Assembly: GCF_007923355.1 (NCBI RefSeq)
Contig: NZ_VOGO01000003.1
Span: forward strand, 434,001 to 498,000
DNA from: Falsiphaeobacter marinintestinus
GTDB lineage: Bacteria; Pseudomonadota; Alphaproteobacteria; Rhodobacterales; Rhodobacteraceae
Direction: 5' to 3'
Length of the DNA: 64,000 bases
This document shows positions 19,578-28,098 of the stretch, one piece after another. Below the pieces are notes generated by a model. It ran no database searches. It was given only the letters and a program-made list of their open reading frames with translations, and was not told the origin of the DNA. Position numbers and translations under genes: made by a program. Position 1 is the first letter of the stretch, and each line of letters starts with the position of its first letter.

Positions 19578-20634
19578 CGGGTTGCGGCGGGCAGCGAAAC
19601 AGGTCGCATCGCAACGGGGGGGCTTCGGATTTCAATCCGGTCCGGCGCATTGCGGCCTGAATCCGCTGTGCAATCATTTCGGCATGGGCCCCCTCGCCCC
19701 GCATTCTGTGCCCCCAACGTGCGTCATAGTCCTGCCCGCCGTGCATCTCACGGACGCGCGCCATGATTTTGGCAGCTCTGTCTGGCACATTCTCGGCCAA
19801 CCATTCCTGCCACAACGTCGAAACCTCTCGCGGCAGGCGCAGCATGATCCAGGTGGCCGCGTCTGCCCCAGCGTCATGACCGGCTGCCAGGAGCGCTTCG
19901 ATTTCATGATCCGTGAGTCCCGGAATGATGGGTGAGGTCATCAGGCGAACCGGGATCCCTGCCCCGGAAAGCCGACGGATCGTTTCCAGTCGACGCGCAG
20001 GCACAGGCACACGCGGCTCCATCCGCCGCGACAGATCCGGATCCAACGTGGTTATCGATACCCCAACGCGCACCAGCCCCTGCGCGGCCATTGGGGCCAG
20101 AATGTCGATATCCCGTTCAATCAGAGTGCCCTTGGTGACGATAGCGACCGGGTGGTGGAAATCTGACAGCACCTGCAGACAGGATCGCGTGATTTCACGT
20201 TCTTTTTCAGCCGGTTGGTAGGGATCAGTATTGGTTCCAATCGCAATTGGCGCCACTTTGTAACGCTTGGCCCGCAGTTCTTTTCGCAACACCTCGGCTG
20301 CGGCCGGGCGCGCCACGAGGCGGGTTTCAAAATCCAGACCGGCTGACAACCCAAGATAGGCATGGGTGGGTCGCGCAAAACAATAGATGCACCCGTGTTC
20401 GCAGCCGCGATACGGATTAATCGACCGGTCAAAGGGCAGATCGGGCGACTGATTGTACGTAATCAGGGACCGGATCGGTTCTTCCCGCAACTCGGTTCGG
20501 AAAACATCCCGGTCTTCGGGAATATCCCAACCATCAGCCTCTTCTGTTCGGGACAAATCGAACCGGCCAGCAACGTTGCTAACCGCCCCGCGCGCCTTGC
20601 GTCTGTCTTTGTTGATGGCCAGTTCAGTTGACAT
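19555..20634 (-). CDS. PA0069-family radical SAM protein
   Basis: A 359-residue member of the widespread PA0069 radical SAM family (SplB-related). C78, C82 and C85 in GCEHGCIYCFARPTHAYLG form the CxxxCxxC motif that holds the 4Fe-4S cluster and S-adenosylmethionine. The characteristic GLDFETRL and PIAIGTNTDPYQPAEKE segments follow. The substrate is not established for the family; relatives repair spore photoproduct, and a nucleic-acid-related role is only a guess. The C-terminus DQLSLF is typical. Its neighbours are unrelated, and it is divergent from the corrinoid protein gene, 210 bases away. Confidence 0.88.
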   Translation of the reverse strand: MSTELAINKDRRKARGAVSNVAGRFDLSRTEEADGWDIPEDRDVFRTELREEPIRSLITYNQSPDLPFDRSINPYRGCEHGCIYCFARPTHAYLGLSAGLDFETRLVARPAAAEVLRKELRAKRYKVAPIAIGTNTDPYQPAEKEREITRSCLQVLSDFHHPVAIVTKGTLIERDIDILAPMAAQGLVRVGVSITTLDPDLSRRMEPRVPVPARRLETIRRLSGAGIPVRLMTSPIIPGLTDHEIEALLAAGHDAGADAATWIMLRLPREVSTLWQEWLAENVPDRAAKIMARVREMHGGQDYDARWGHRMRGEGAHAEMIAQRIQAAMRRTGLKSEAPPLRCDLFRCPPQPGDQLSLF

Positions 20635-20807
20635 GCGAGATAATTAGAACAAAAGAAGAACACATGCAACGACCCCATGATCTTCCTGCAAATTCTTCAT
20701 TATTCATCATTGTATTTCGTCGCTATAGGTCGGTTGCAGAACGGACTGCGTCGCAATTAACGCAGTCAACCGTCCGCCTGTCGGGCCAAAAGCAAATAAA
20801 ATGCCAC

Positions 20808-20823
20808 GCGGGGTCCGCCCCGC
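20808..20823 (+). other. Hairpin just upstream of the corrinoid protein gene
   Basis: GCGGGG-TCCG-CCCCGC ends 21 bases before the ATG at 20845. There is no T-run. The 210-base intergenic region has no recognisable cobalamin riboswitch: no full B12-box context is visible. The hairpin may affect translation, but nothing more can be said. Confidence 0.3.
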
Positions 20824-20844
20824 CCAGTCTGGAAAGCGCGCACA

Positions 20845-21543
20845 ATGTCAGAAGAAGACGACATCATCCTGTCCGAACTCGATGACGACGAACTGGTCCA
20901 ACAGATGTTCGACGACCTTTACGACGGTCTCAAGGAAGAGATCGAAGAAAGCGTCAACATTCTTCTTGAACGCGGCTGGGAACCCTATCGCGTTCTGACC
21001 GAAGCCCTGGTTGGGGGCATGACCATCGTCGGCAACGACTTCCGCGATGGCATCCTCTTCGTTCCGGAAGTCTTGCTGGCCGCCAACGCCATGAAGGGTG
21101 GAATGTTCATCCTGAAACCGCTGCTGGCTGAAACCGGCGCGCCTCGCATGGGCAAGATGGTGATCGGCACCGTCAAGGGCGACATCCACGACATTGGTAA
21201 GAACCTAGTGTCAATGATGATGGAAGGTGCTGGGTTCGAAGTTGTCGATCTGGGCATCAACAATGCAGTGGACAGTTATTTAGAGGCGATCAAAGCCGAA
21301 GAGGCTGACATTCTGGGCATGTCCGCGCTTTTGACAACCACGATGCCGTACATGAAAGTCGTCATCGACACGATGGTCGAATTGGGCATCCGTGACGATT
21401 ATGTCGTTCTGGTCGGCGGTGCGCCGCTGAACGAAGAATTCGGCAAAGCCATTGGGGCCGATGCCTATTGCCGTGACGCTGCCGTGGCGGTTGAAACTGC
21501 CAAAGAGTTTGTCGCGCGCAAGCACAACCAGATGAGCGCCTGA
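20845..21543 (+). CDS. Corrinoid (B12-binding) methyl-carrier protein, MtbC/MtgC-like
   Basis: A 232-residue cobalamin carrier. Residues of about 5-95 form the four-helix cap domain typical of methyltransferase corrinoid proteins. Residues 100-225 form the Rossmann-like B12 domain, with D113-x-H115-x-x-G118 (KGDIHDIGKNLV), where His115 is the lower cobalt ligand. GMSALLTTTMPYM and VLVGGAPLNEEF complete the cofactor pocket. Such proteins shuttle methyl groups from methylamines, betaines or methoxy compounds to tetrahydrofolate with two methyltransferases and a reductive activase, none of which is in the window. A DUF1638 gene 1.3 kb downstream fits such systems. The start follows a GGAAAG. Confidence 0.88.
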   Translation: MSEEDDIILSELDDDELVQQMFDDLYDGLKEEIEESVNILLERGWEPYRVLTEALVGGMTIVGNDFRDGILFVPEVLLAANAMKGGMFILKPLLAETGAPRMGKMVIGTVKGDIHDIGKNLVSMMMEGAGFEVVDLGINNAVDSYLEAIKAEEADILGMSALLTTTMPYMKVVIDTMVELGIRDDYVVLVGGAPLNEEFGKAIGADAYCRDAAVAVETAKEFVARKHNQMSA

Positions 21544-21585
21544 CAAAGAAACCCGGGCAGGCAATGCCTGTCCCGAGATCAGGAA

Positions 21586-21617
21586 CGCCGCGTAAGACCA
21601 CATACGCGGCGCTTTTG
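21586..21617 (+). terminator. Terminator of the corrinoid protein gene
   Basis: CGCCGCGTA (21586-21594) pairs perfectly with TACGCGGCG (21603-21611) across an 8-base loop, followed by CTTTTG. A second hairpin (CAGGC-AAT-GCCTG core) stands at about 21554-21575, right after the stop codon. Confidence 0.8.
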
Positions 21618-21752
21618 TTGTAAAGTTTCGGCTTTGTTTCTCAATCGGTTACAAAATGTTGATAGTTTTCGGCCAATTCTCCCCTCAAAATTGACCGTGA
21701 CGACCGCTATAGTTACAAACAGCCATCCAGTGATTTTGACGAGTGTGAGACA

Positions 21753-22790
21753 ATGCCATCAACCTTTAACGTAATGTTCCTTGGCAATCTCGCCATCATC
21801 GACCCTTTCGAGGGCAACAACACAGCCGAAAACGCGTCAGCACTTGTTGGACTAAGCTTCGGCACGGTCTCGAACCCTCTTTTTGAAGGGGCCGCAAGCT
21901 GGAGTCCTGTTGGCAACCCAGGCACGTCGTATAATCAGAACAACAACCTTGGGAATGACTTTTTCCAGTTGGACGGCGGCGGCGGACAAATCTTCGATGC
22001 CGCGTCGCTTTACAGTGCCACGCTAACGTATGTTGACGGCAGCACCGCAACCATTTCGGCCGTCATCTCGCAAGACACCGCTGGCAATACGTATCTGGTA
22101 CCCGAATTTTCGGCCAACGCAGACCAAGCAGCGCTTGAGGCGGCGCCGATCCGATCGATTTCTCTCGACAGCCTTCTTGGAAATACAGCATCCGGCCTGA
22201 CGGTGAACCGCCAGGAATGGGATTACATGACCTGCTTTGCAGAAGGCACCCGGGTCAAGACAGCCTCGGGTCCGCGCCGTATCCAGAACATCCGCGTCGG
22301 CGATCTGATCCCGACTTTCGACAGCGGCATCCAACCCGTGCGCTGGATCGGCGAATCCACCGTAGAGGCCACCGAAGCCTTCGCACCGGTTGTTTTCAAA
22401 GAAGGCGCGATCGGCAACAAACGCGAGATCCGTGTCTCACAGCAACATCGGGTTCTGATGAACAACTGGCAGGCCGAGCTTCACACCGGCTGGAGCGAGT
22501 CGCTGGTGGCTGCCAAGCATCTGGTCAACGGCGATGATATCGTCCTCGAAACCGGGGGCATGGTGACGTATTTTCACCTGCTGTTTGACCACCACGAACT
22601 GATCTGGTCCGAAGGCGCGCTGACTGAAAGCTTCCATCCCGGTGAAATGGCGATGAACGCTCTGGACAAAGACACGCGTGACGAAGTGCTCGGTTTGTTC
22701 CCGCAACTGGGTTTGCACGAAACCGGTGGCTATGGCCCCACCGCACGTCCCGAACAAAAGCGTCACGAAGCGGTCCTGTCGGCACGGTAA
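21753..22790 (+). CDS. Hint-domain (Hedgehog/intein-type) protein
   Basis: A 345-residue protein. The N-terminal 155 residues form a beta-rich, Asn/Gly/Ser-rich region without a recognised enzyme domain. Residues of about 160-320 form a Hint_2 domain. This begins at Cys161 (TCFAEGTRVKTASGPRRIQNIRVGD), continues with QPVRWIG and VSQQHRVLMNNW, and ends LLFDHHELIWSEGALTESFHPG. This domain is frequent in roseobacters, often attached to RTX or adhesin-like proteins. Hedgehog-type Hint domains cleave themselves at the conserved Cys, so the N-terminal part may be released or transferred. No signal peptide is evident. It has its own intergenic region (209 bases) after the corrinoid terminator. Confidence 0.82.
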   Translation: MPSTFNVMFLGNLAIIDPFEGNNTAENASALVGLSFGTVSNPLFEGAASWSPVGNPGTSYNQNNNLGNDFFQLDGGGGQIFDAASLYSATLTYVDGSTATISAVISQDTAGNTYLVPEFSANADQAALEAAPIRSISLDSLLGNTASGLTVNRQEWDYMTCFAEGTRVKTASGPRRIQNIRVGDLIPTFDSGIQPVRWIGESTVEATEAFAPVVFKEGAIGNKREIRVSQQHRVLMNNWQAELHTGWSESLVAAKHLVNGDDIVLETGGMVTYFHLLFDHHELIWSEGALTESFHPGEMAMNALDKDTRDEVLGLFPQLGLHETGGYGPTARPEQKRHEAVLSAR

Positions 22791-22871
22791 TCCGACGTGT
22801 CGCTAACCGGATTGCAATTTGCTGCCCGCTAGTTAGATCTGACACATCGCAACACCTGCGGAGCGCGCGCG

Positions 22872-23534
22872 ATGGATAAGCCCGATGATTCTAGTCTGAC
22901 ACAAGAAACCGTCGACCTTGGGCATGCCACGGGACGCGTCCTGCTGATCGCCTGTGGTGCTTTGGCGCGTGAGATCCTTGACCTGAAGGCCCTGAACGGC
23001 TGGACTCATATGGCGCTCACCTGCCTGCCGGCTATCCTGCACAACCATCCAGATCGAATTACCACTGCCGTGGAACAGGCCGTCGCCAAGCACCGTGACG
23101 ACTATGACGACATTTACGTCGTCTATGCCGATTGCGGCACCGGAGGTTTGCTGCAGACCGCCTGTGACCGACTGGGCGTCAAGATGGTTGCAGGTCCGCA
23201 CTGCTATTCCTTTTTCGAAGGAAACGACCGATTTGCGCGCCATGGCGAAGACGAAATCTCAACCTTCTACCTGACCGATTTTCTGACACGTCAATTTGAG
23301 GCCTTCGTGTGGAAGCCACTGGGTCTAGACCGACATCCCATTTTGCGGGACACTTACTTTGGCCACTACGAAAAACTGGTCTATCAGGCCCAAACCGACG
23401 ATCCGGTGCTGACGGACAAGGCCCGCGCGTGTGCTGACAAACTGGGCCTTGAATTTGAACGACGCTTCACTGGCTATGGCGATCTAGAAACCGCACTTCG
23501 TGACTGGTCTGATCTTTCGAAATCTTCTCTTTGA
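22872..23534 (+). CDS. DUF1638 domain protein
   Basis: A 220-residue DUF1638 protein of unknown biochemical function. Visible family features are LLIACGALAREI near residue 23, a CLPAILHNHPDRI stretch, VYADCGTGG near 96 and GPHCYSFFEG. The repeated Cys and His residues could bind a metal or cofactor. Genes of this family often sit with corrinoid-dependent methyltransferase systems, and here the corrinoid carrier lies 1.3 kb upstream, with the Hint-domain gene between. It starts 81 bases after the Hint gene. A function in corrinoid methyl transfer is inferred from neighbourhood only. Confidence 0.82.
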   Translation: MDKPDDSSLTQETVDLGHATGRVLLIACGALAREILDLKALNGWTHMALTCLPAILHNHPDRITTAVEQAVAKHRDDYDDIYVVYADCGTGGLLQTACDRLGVKMVAGPHCYSFFEGNDRFARHGEDEISTFYLTDFLTRQFEAFVWKPLGLDRHPILRDTYFGHYEKLVYQAQTDDPVLTDKARACADKLGLEFERRFTGYGDLETALRDWSDLSKSSL

Positions 23535-23584
23535 AAAAACTCCGGGGGTGAATTGGCCGCCGGCCAAGAGGGGGCAGCGCCCCC
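23533..23584. terminator. Paired hairpins between the DUF1638 gene and sufE
   Basis: TTGGCC-GCC-GGCCAA (23553-23567) and GGGGGC-AGC-GCCCCC (23570-23584) lie back to back. On the minus strand they are followed by GGAGTTTTTTC (T-run at 23533-23538), so they should terminate sufE. Reading rightward there is no T-run. The GC-palindrome pair looks like a repeat-type extragenic palindrome, but no second copy was found in the window. Confidence 0.65.
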
Positions 23585-24003
23585 TAGCCTTTCGCGACTT
23601 CGCGCGCGGCGATGTCGCGGATTCGTTCGATCATTGCGCGCAAGCCATTTGACCGCTGAGCCGACAAATGGTCGTTCAGGCCAAGCCGGCCCAATTCGGC
23701 CTTGGCATCGACTTTCAGCACGTCGCCGATTGGCAGATCGTTATACAGCATTCGAAGAATCGCGATCAGGCCACGTACGATCATGGCGTCGCTTTCGCCG
23801 TCAAACCGGAACACGCCATTTACGATACTTGGGTGTAACCAGACCTGACTGGCGCAGCCATCCACTTTGGTCGCCGGTACTTTCAGGGCGTCTTCCAGCG
23901 GGTCCATCGCCTTGCCCTGTTCGATAACATGGCGATAGCGGTCTTCCCAGTCTTCCAGAAATTCGAAATCCTCAACGATCTCTTCGAATGCGGCGCTGGC
24001 CAT
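23584..24003 (-). CDS. sufE: SufE-family sulfur acceptor protein
   Basis: A 139-residue SufE. It accepts persulfide sulfur from the cysteine desulfurase SufS and passes it to the SufBCD scaffold for iron-sulfur cluster assembly. The acceptor is Cys50 in KVDGCASQVW, the family signature. The N-terminal EIVEDFEFLEDWEDRYRHVIEQGKAM and the GLRAMIERI end are also typical. No other suf gene is adjacent; the main operon must lie elsewhere. The stop codon lies in the right arm of a palindrome that probably ends the transcript. Confidence 0.93.
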   Translation of the reverse strand: MASAAFEEIVEDFEFLEDWEDRYRHVIEQGKAMDPLEDALKVPATKVDGCASQVWLHPSIVNGVFRFDGESDAMIVRGLIAILRMLYNDLPIGDVLKVDAKAELGRLGLNDHLSAQRSNGLRAMIERIRDIAAREVAKG

Positions 24004-24142
24004 ATGGTCTGTCCTCGATCTGTCTGCGCTTCTGACCTAGGCCGCGCCTGCCCGGCTGTCCAGACCCTGCCTTGCGGCTTTTCAACCGGACGCGGATGCG
24101 CTAACCGGGTAACACGCGAAAAAAATACGAGTGGCGGGCAAT

Positions 24143-24670
24143 ATGCGGAAATCCCTGACGGTTGTGTTGGTCACAGGTCTTCTGGTCTCGGCTTGTGGGT
24201 GGAGTGGCTCAAGGCTTAACCCGACCAACTGGTTTGGTGATAGCACCGAGATCGGCGAACCGGTTGTCGACGATGTCGCTGCGGTCAATCCGCTGTTACC
24301 CCAACAAACCAATAGAACACGCCTGTTCAGACGCCCCGAAGCCGAAGATCTGTCGGTCCCGATCCAGACGATTACTGAATTGCGGGTCGAACCTGCCGCC
24401 AGCGGTGCCATTGTGTACACTGTTGGTCTGGCCGCACGTCAAGGGGCCTACGCAGCAGCGCTGATCCCGGACCCGCGCGACGGCGATCAGGAAAGCGGGA
24501 CCTTGACGCTGACATTTCGCGTGACATATCCGCAAACTCAGACGGCTGTTGGCAGCGACGCGACACGTACTGTGCACGCCGCATATAACCTGTCCGTCGA
24601 TGCCGTGAACGAGGTGCGCACAATCCGCGTTGTCGGTGCAGAAAACGCCCGCGAGGCCCGGCGGCGTTAA
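24143..24670 (+). CDS. Conserved lipoprotein of unknown function
   Basis: A 175-residue predicted lipoprotein. MRKSLTVVLVTGLLVSACG is a clear type II signal with the lipobox LVSAC and acylated Cys17, so it should be anchored in the envelope. The mature part opens with a short LNPTNWFG segment and continues as a beta-rich domain with TITELRVEPAASGAIVYTVG and a C-terminal SVDAVNEVRTIRVVGAEN. I do not recognise a named family. ATG 24143 is preferred over a GTG at 24131 because it starts the signal directly; neither has a good ribosome-binding site. Its stop overlaps the convergent rnd stop by four bases. Confidence 0.72.
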   Translation: MRKSLTVVLVTGLLVSACGWSGSRLNPTNWFGDSTEIGEPVVDDVAAVNPLLPQQTNRTRLFRRPEAEDLSVPIQTITELRVEPAASGAIVYTVGLAARQGAYAAALIPDPRDGDQESGTLTLTFRVTYPQTQTAVGSDATRTVHAAYNLSVDAVNEVRTIRVVGAENAREARRR

Positions 24671-25824
24671 AGTTCTACGACCTTGACGGCCTGGCCCTTA
24701 GCCGCCAGTCCGATCTTGCCTTCGCACAGACGCAGTGCGTCTTCGCCAAAAACCTCGAACCGCCAACCTGACAAGGCCGGAACGTCGCGCATGCCAGCAG
24801 CGATCGCATCCAGATCGGCACTGGGCGCAATCAGCTTGGCCGCCACACCCGAACTTTCGGTCTTCGATTTCAAAAGCACGCGCAACAAATCGGCCAACGC
24901 AGGGTTTACCTGCAACTTTTCGCGGCTCCGGTCGGGTTGAGGCAACTGGTCCTGCGGGCAATTCATACCGCGTTTTACAGAGGCCAGGATCCCGTCAGCA
25001 ATCGCGCCTTTGCGGGCTTCTCGCAGCAAAAGCCGTAATCCACCAAGGTCTGCGTGGGTTTGCGGCTTGCTTGACGCCAGTTCGACCAACGCATCGTCTT
25101 TGTACACCCGGTTTCGAGGAACATTGTTTGACTGTGCATGATTTTCACGAAACGCGGCCAGTTCGCGCACAACGGCAAGGAACTTGCTTGAATTGGTTCG
25201 GGTCTTGACCCTGCGCCACGCCTCTTCCGGACGTATATCATAGGTCGCCGGGTCAGTGAGAGTCCGCAATTCTTCGGACACCCAATGGCTGCGCCCCGAC
25301 TTTTTCAGTTCTGCGTCCAGATATTCATAAATATCGCGCAAATGAGTCACATCGGCGACCGCATAGTTCTTTTGTGCATCCGTCAGGGGGCGGCGCGACC
25401 AGTCTGTAAACCGCGAGGTTTTGTCCAGAGACTCCCGCGCTATCTTACGGACCAGCGTTTCATAGCCAACCTGCTCTCCGAACCCGCAAACCATGGCAGC
25501 AACTTGTGTGTCAAACAGCGGTTCCGGGAACACGTGCGCGTCCACCCAGAAAATCTCAAGATCCTGCCGGGCCGCATGGAACACTTTGACCACCGATTGG
25601 TCACGAAACAGATCATAAAGCGGATCCAGCGCCATGCCATCGACCAGCGGGTCAACCAGAACGGCGCTGTCGGGCCCTTCTTCGGGGACCGCCAGCTGGA
25701 TCAGACACAATTTGGAATAATATGTGCGTTCGCGCAGGAACTCGGTGTCAACGGTGACATATGAGTGGCTGTGCGCCTTGCCGCAAAAGTCCGCAAGCTC
25801 TTGCGTCGTCGTGAGAGTTTTCAT
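24667..25824 (-). CDS. rnd: Ribonuclease D
   Basis: A 385-residue 3'-5' exoribonuclease that helps trim tRNA precursors. The DEDDy exonuclease domain spans about residues 1-190: D26-x-E28 in TVDTEFLRERTYY, then the FHAARQDLEIF motif and YAVADVTHLRDIY with the last Asp and Tyr. An HRDC nucleic-acid-binding domain follows near 205-290, and a second HRDC-like part makes up the C-terminus. Length matches alphaproteobacterial RNase D. It is transcribed away from purN with a 144-base gap, so it may have its own promoter. Confidence 0.94.
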   Translation of the reverse strand: MKTLTTTQELADFCGKAHSHSYVTVDTEFLRERTYYSKLCLIQLAVPEEGPDSAVLVDPLVDGMALDPLYDLFRDQSVVKVFHAARQDLEIFWVDAHVFPEPLFDTQVAAMVCGFGEQVGYETLVRKIARESLDKTSRFTDWSRRPLTDAQKNYAVADVTHLRDIYEYLDAELKKSGRSHWVSEELRTLTDPATYDIRPEEAWRRVKTRTNSSKFLAVVRELAAFRENHAQSNNVPRNRVYKDDALVELASSKPQTHADLGGLRLLLREARKGAIADGILASVKRGMNCPQDQLPQPDRSREKLQVNPALADLLRVLLKSKTESSGVAAKLIAPSADLDAIAAGMRDVPALSGWRFEVFGEDALRLCEGKIGLAAKGQAVKVVEL

Positions 25825-25968
25825 CAGCAGTTTTTTCTTTGTTTTTTGGCTCTGATATTGACCTGCCTATCCGGCAGACAGGCGCGCCCCCTAGCACCGT
25901 AAGAAAACCTTACGCGGATCACCCGGGATTTGCAAACCGCCCTTTGTTCGGGCATTTTACACGGTGGT

Positions 25969-26565
25969 TCAGCTCAAAAGCACGGGTGTACGATCACCCG
26001 ATGCGTATCGCCTTAACACCGCCGGATAGAGGATATGTTCCTGCACCAGAACGCGGGCCGCTAGGGTTTCCGGCGTGTCGCCGGCATTGATGGGAACACG
26101 GGCCTGACCCAGAATTGGGCCATCATCCAGTTCCGCCGTGACTTCGTGAACGGTGCAGCCGTGTTCGGTATCTCCGGCCTCAAGTGCGCGGGCATGAGTG
26201 TGCAAGCCACGGTATTTTGGCAAAAGCGAAGGGTGAATGTTCAGCATGCGCCCGGCCCAGTGGGTCACGAACCCAGCCGTCAAAACACGCATGAATCCTG
26301 CCAGGCACACAATATCAGGTTGAGCGTCCAGCAGCGGTTTCATCAGTTCGACCTCAAAGGCGGCACGATCACCTTTGAACGGGCGGTGATCCACAGCTGC
26401 TGTCGCGAGTCCCATGTTGGCAGCCTTTGTCAGACCACCTGCATGCGGGTCATTGGACATCACAAGACAGGGACGCGCGGGATGATCTCCGGTCATGCTA
26501 TCGGCCAGCGCAACCATATTGGAGCCGCCGCCCGAAAGCAGAATCGCAACGCGTTTGTGACTCAC
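25969..26565 (-). CDS. purN: Phosphoribosylglycinamide formyltransferase
   Basis: A 198-residue folate-dependent formyltransferase, third step of purine synthesis. [13 protein letters not shown] opens the Rossmann fold, and [20 protein letters not shown] contains the catalytic Asn-His pair. [22 protein letters not shown] carries the catalytic Asp and the folate-binding loop. It overlaps the end of purM by four bases (ATGA), so purM and purN are translationally coupled. A CGTAAG/CTTACG hairpin at 25898-25914 lies beyond its stop but has no clear T-run. Confidence 0.96.
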   Translation of the reverse strand: MSHKRVAILLSGGGSNMVALADSMTGDHPARPCLVMSNDPHAGGLTKAANMGLATAAVDHRPFKGDRAAFEVELMKPLLDAQPDIVCLAGFMRVLTAGFVTHWAGRMLNIHPSLLPKYRGLHTHARALEAGDTEHGCTVHEVTAELDDGPILGQARVPINAGDTPETLAARVLVQEHILYPAVLRRYASGDRTPVLLS

Positions 26566-27608
26566 AACAATGCGCCCGAATACCGCACGCCTGCCTCACC
26601 ACCAACAGTGCCAAGCCGTGACACCGTTTCACCCGCGTCGGTCAGGACAACCGTCAGGACATCCGCCTGTTCGGCGTCACAGACGACGATCATACCGATG
26701 CCGCAATTGAAGGTCTTGAGCATTTCGGCTTCAACGATGTCACCAACCCCGGCCATCCACGCAAAGACTGGTGGCAGGGTCCATGCGGTCAGGTCAATGT
26801 CAGCCCCCATGTCATCAGGCAAAACGCGTGGCAGGTTTTCCGTAAGACCACCCCCCGTGATATGCGCCAAAGCATGTACGCCACCGTTATTTATAGCCTC
26901 AAGTGTCTGGCGGACGTACAGACGTGTGGGCGTCAAAAGGACCTCGCCCAGCGTTCCTTCGTCGAACGGACAAACATCATCCCAGCCAAGGCCCGACAGC
27001 TCGACCAGTTTTCGAACCAACGAATACCCATTGGAGTGGACACCGTCGCTGGCCAACCCCAGCAGGACATCGCCTTCCTGCACACCGTCCGGCAGAGTGG
27101 CGCCACGTTCCATCGCGCCGACAGAAAAGCCCGCCAGATCGAAATCACCTTCGGGATACATTCCGGGCATTTCGGCAGTTTCGCCGCCAATCAGAGCGCA
27201 TCCGGATTTTTCGCAGCCCAAGGCAATACCTTCGATAATCCGCGCGGCGGTTTCGGTTTCCAGCTTTCCGGTCGCAAAGTAATCAAGAAAGAACAGCGGT
27301 TCGGCACCCTGACACACCAGATCGTTGACGCACATCGCCACAAGATCGACGCCGACACCGTCGACAATGCCCGTGTCGATTGCAATCCGCAGCTTTGTAC
27401 CGACACCATCCGTCGCCGCCACCAGCACCGGGTCGTTATATCCCGCTGCTTTGAGGTCAAAAAGAGCACCAAATCCGCCCAGACCGCTCATCACGCCGGG
27501 TCGGCTGGTCCGTTTGGCAGCCGGTTTGATCCGGTCCACCAGCGCATTGCCCGCATCGATGTCCACGCCTGCCTCGGCATAGGTCATGCCGTTCTTGCCC
27601 GCTGTCAT
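26562..27608 (-). CDS. purM: Phosphoribosylformylglycinamidine cyclo-ligase
   Basis: A 348-residue AIR synthetase that closes the imidazole ring in purine synthesis. The N-terminus [25 protein letters not shown] is the ATP-binding Asp/Lys region. [34 protein letters not shown] and [15 protein letters not shown] are diagnostic, and the C-terminal domain shows [16 protein letters not shown]. It is the first gene of a two-gene purMN operon on the minus strand, with a 107-base leader region between it and the tRNA gene. Confidence 0.96.
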   Translation of the reverse strand: MTAGKNGMTYAEAGVDIDAGNALVDRIKPAAKRTSRPGVMSGLGGFGALFDLKAAGYNDPVLVAATDGVGTKLRIAIDTGIVDGVGVDLVAMCVNDLVCQGAEPLFFLDYFATGKLETETAARIIEGIALGCEKSGCALIGGETAEMPGMYPEGDFDLAGFSVGAMERGATLPDGVQEGDVLLGLASDGVHSNGYSLVRKLVELSGLGWDDVCPFDEGTLGEVLLTPTRLYVRQTLEAINNGGVHALAHITGGGLTENLPRVLPDDMGADIDLTAWTLPPVFAWMAGVGDIVEAEMLKTFNCGIGMIVVCDAEQADVLTVVLTDAGETVSRLGTVGGEAGVRYSGALL

Positions 27609-27715
27609 TGGCCCGTTCCTTCCGTCTCTGTTCCGCGCGAATTAATCCAATGTGCGCATGCATGCAACGGTCAGGCTTGACGCGACCGTGTTTCGTGATA
27701 CCCAAAGCCCATGGC

Positions 27716-27792
27716 GGGCCTGTAGCTCAATTGGTTAGAGCAGAGCGCTCATAACGCTTTGGTTGCGGGTTCAAGTCCTGCCGGGCCTACCA
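27716..27792 (+). tRNA. tRNA with CAU anticodon, probably tRNA-Ile2
   Basis: A 77-base tRNA with encoded CCA. The acceptor stem (27716-27722 with its 3' arm ending at 27788) contains two G-U wobbles, one at the first pair. The D arm GCTC...GAGC, a five-pair anticodon stem with loop CTCATAA (anticodon 27750-27752), and the T arm GCGGG-TTCAAGT-CCTGC all fold normally. A CAU anticodon can be initiator Met, elongator Met or Ile2, where C34 is changed to lysidine. There is no initiator-type mismatch evident, and the variable/T region (TTGGTTGC, TTCAAGTCC) resembles Ile2 genes, so Ile2 is favoured over elongator Met. Confidence 0.93.
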
Positions 27793-28098
27793 TTCCCCTG
27801 ATTTCCGCCGAGTCTTGATGGGGACCAACAAGGGATGCGAACTCTGGTTCGTTTTTCAGCTTGCTGGTCAAACCATTCATTTCGACAGCCCAAACGTACG
27901 AAACGCTTGCGTCGGGGCTTTCACGTTTTTGCCCCAAACCCGCCTTTACCAAGTCACAGGCATGAACAACATTGGAAACAGTCGTTTATGAGTATCTGTT
28001 TCAGGCGGGACCTTGGTCCCGCCTCTTTTTCAATCCGGCGCACCTGTTCCTTCACGGAACAAGATCAACCGACCTCTCTCAGTCAGCCAAACAGCGGC
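27793..28098. other. Intergenic region between the tRNA and pgi
   Basis: No supported gene. A minus-strand frame here runs into the tRNA antisense and gives a well-known false peptide. The only clear feature is the hairpin/T-run at 28004-28030. Confidence 0.6.
28004..28030 (+). terminator. Rho-independent terminator downstream of the tRNA
   Basis: GGCGGGACC (28004-28012) and GGTCCCGCC (28015-28023) are a perfect inverted repeat; the realistic fold is a 7-bp stem with a 6-base loop. TCTTTTT follows on the + strand. It lies about 210 bases after the tRNA and 69 bases before the convergent pgi stop. Confidence 0.75.

Noticed and set aside
20635-20844. Cobalamin riboswitch before the corrinoid protein gene
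   Set aside because: Only a small hairpin and a short GCCAC word are present; the long conserved core of the riboswitch is absent.
27749-27952. Minus-strand frame ending MVGPAGLEPATKAL
   Set aside because: The last part is the antisense translation of the tRNA T-arm and acceptor end, a known database artefact, not an integrase remnant.
27716-28030. Possible integration site or mobile element at the tRNA
   Set aside because: No integrase, no repeat of the tRNA 3' end and no foreign-looking genes follow; pgi is a core gene.
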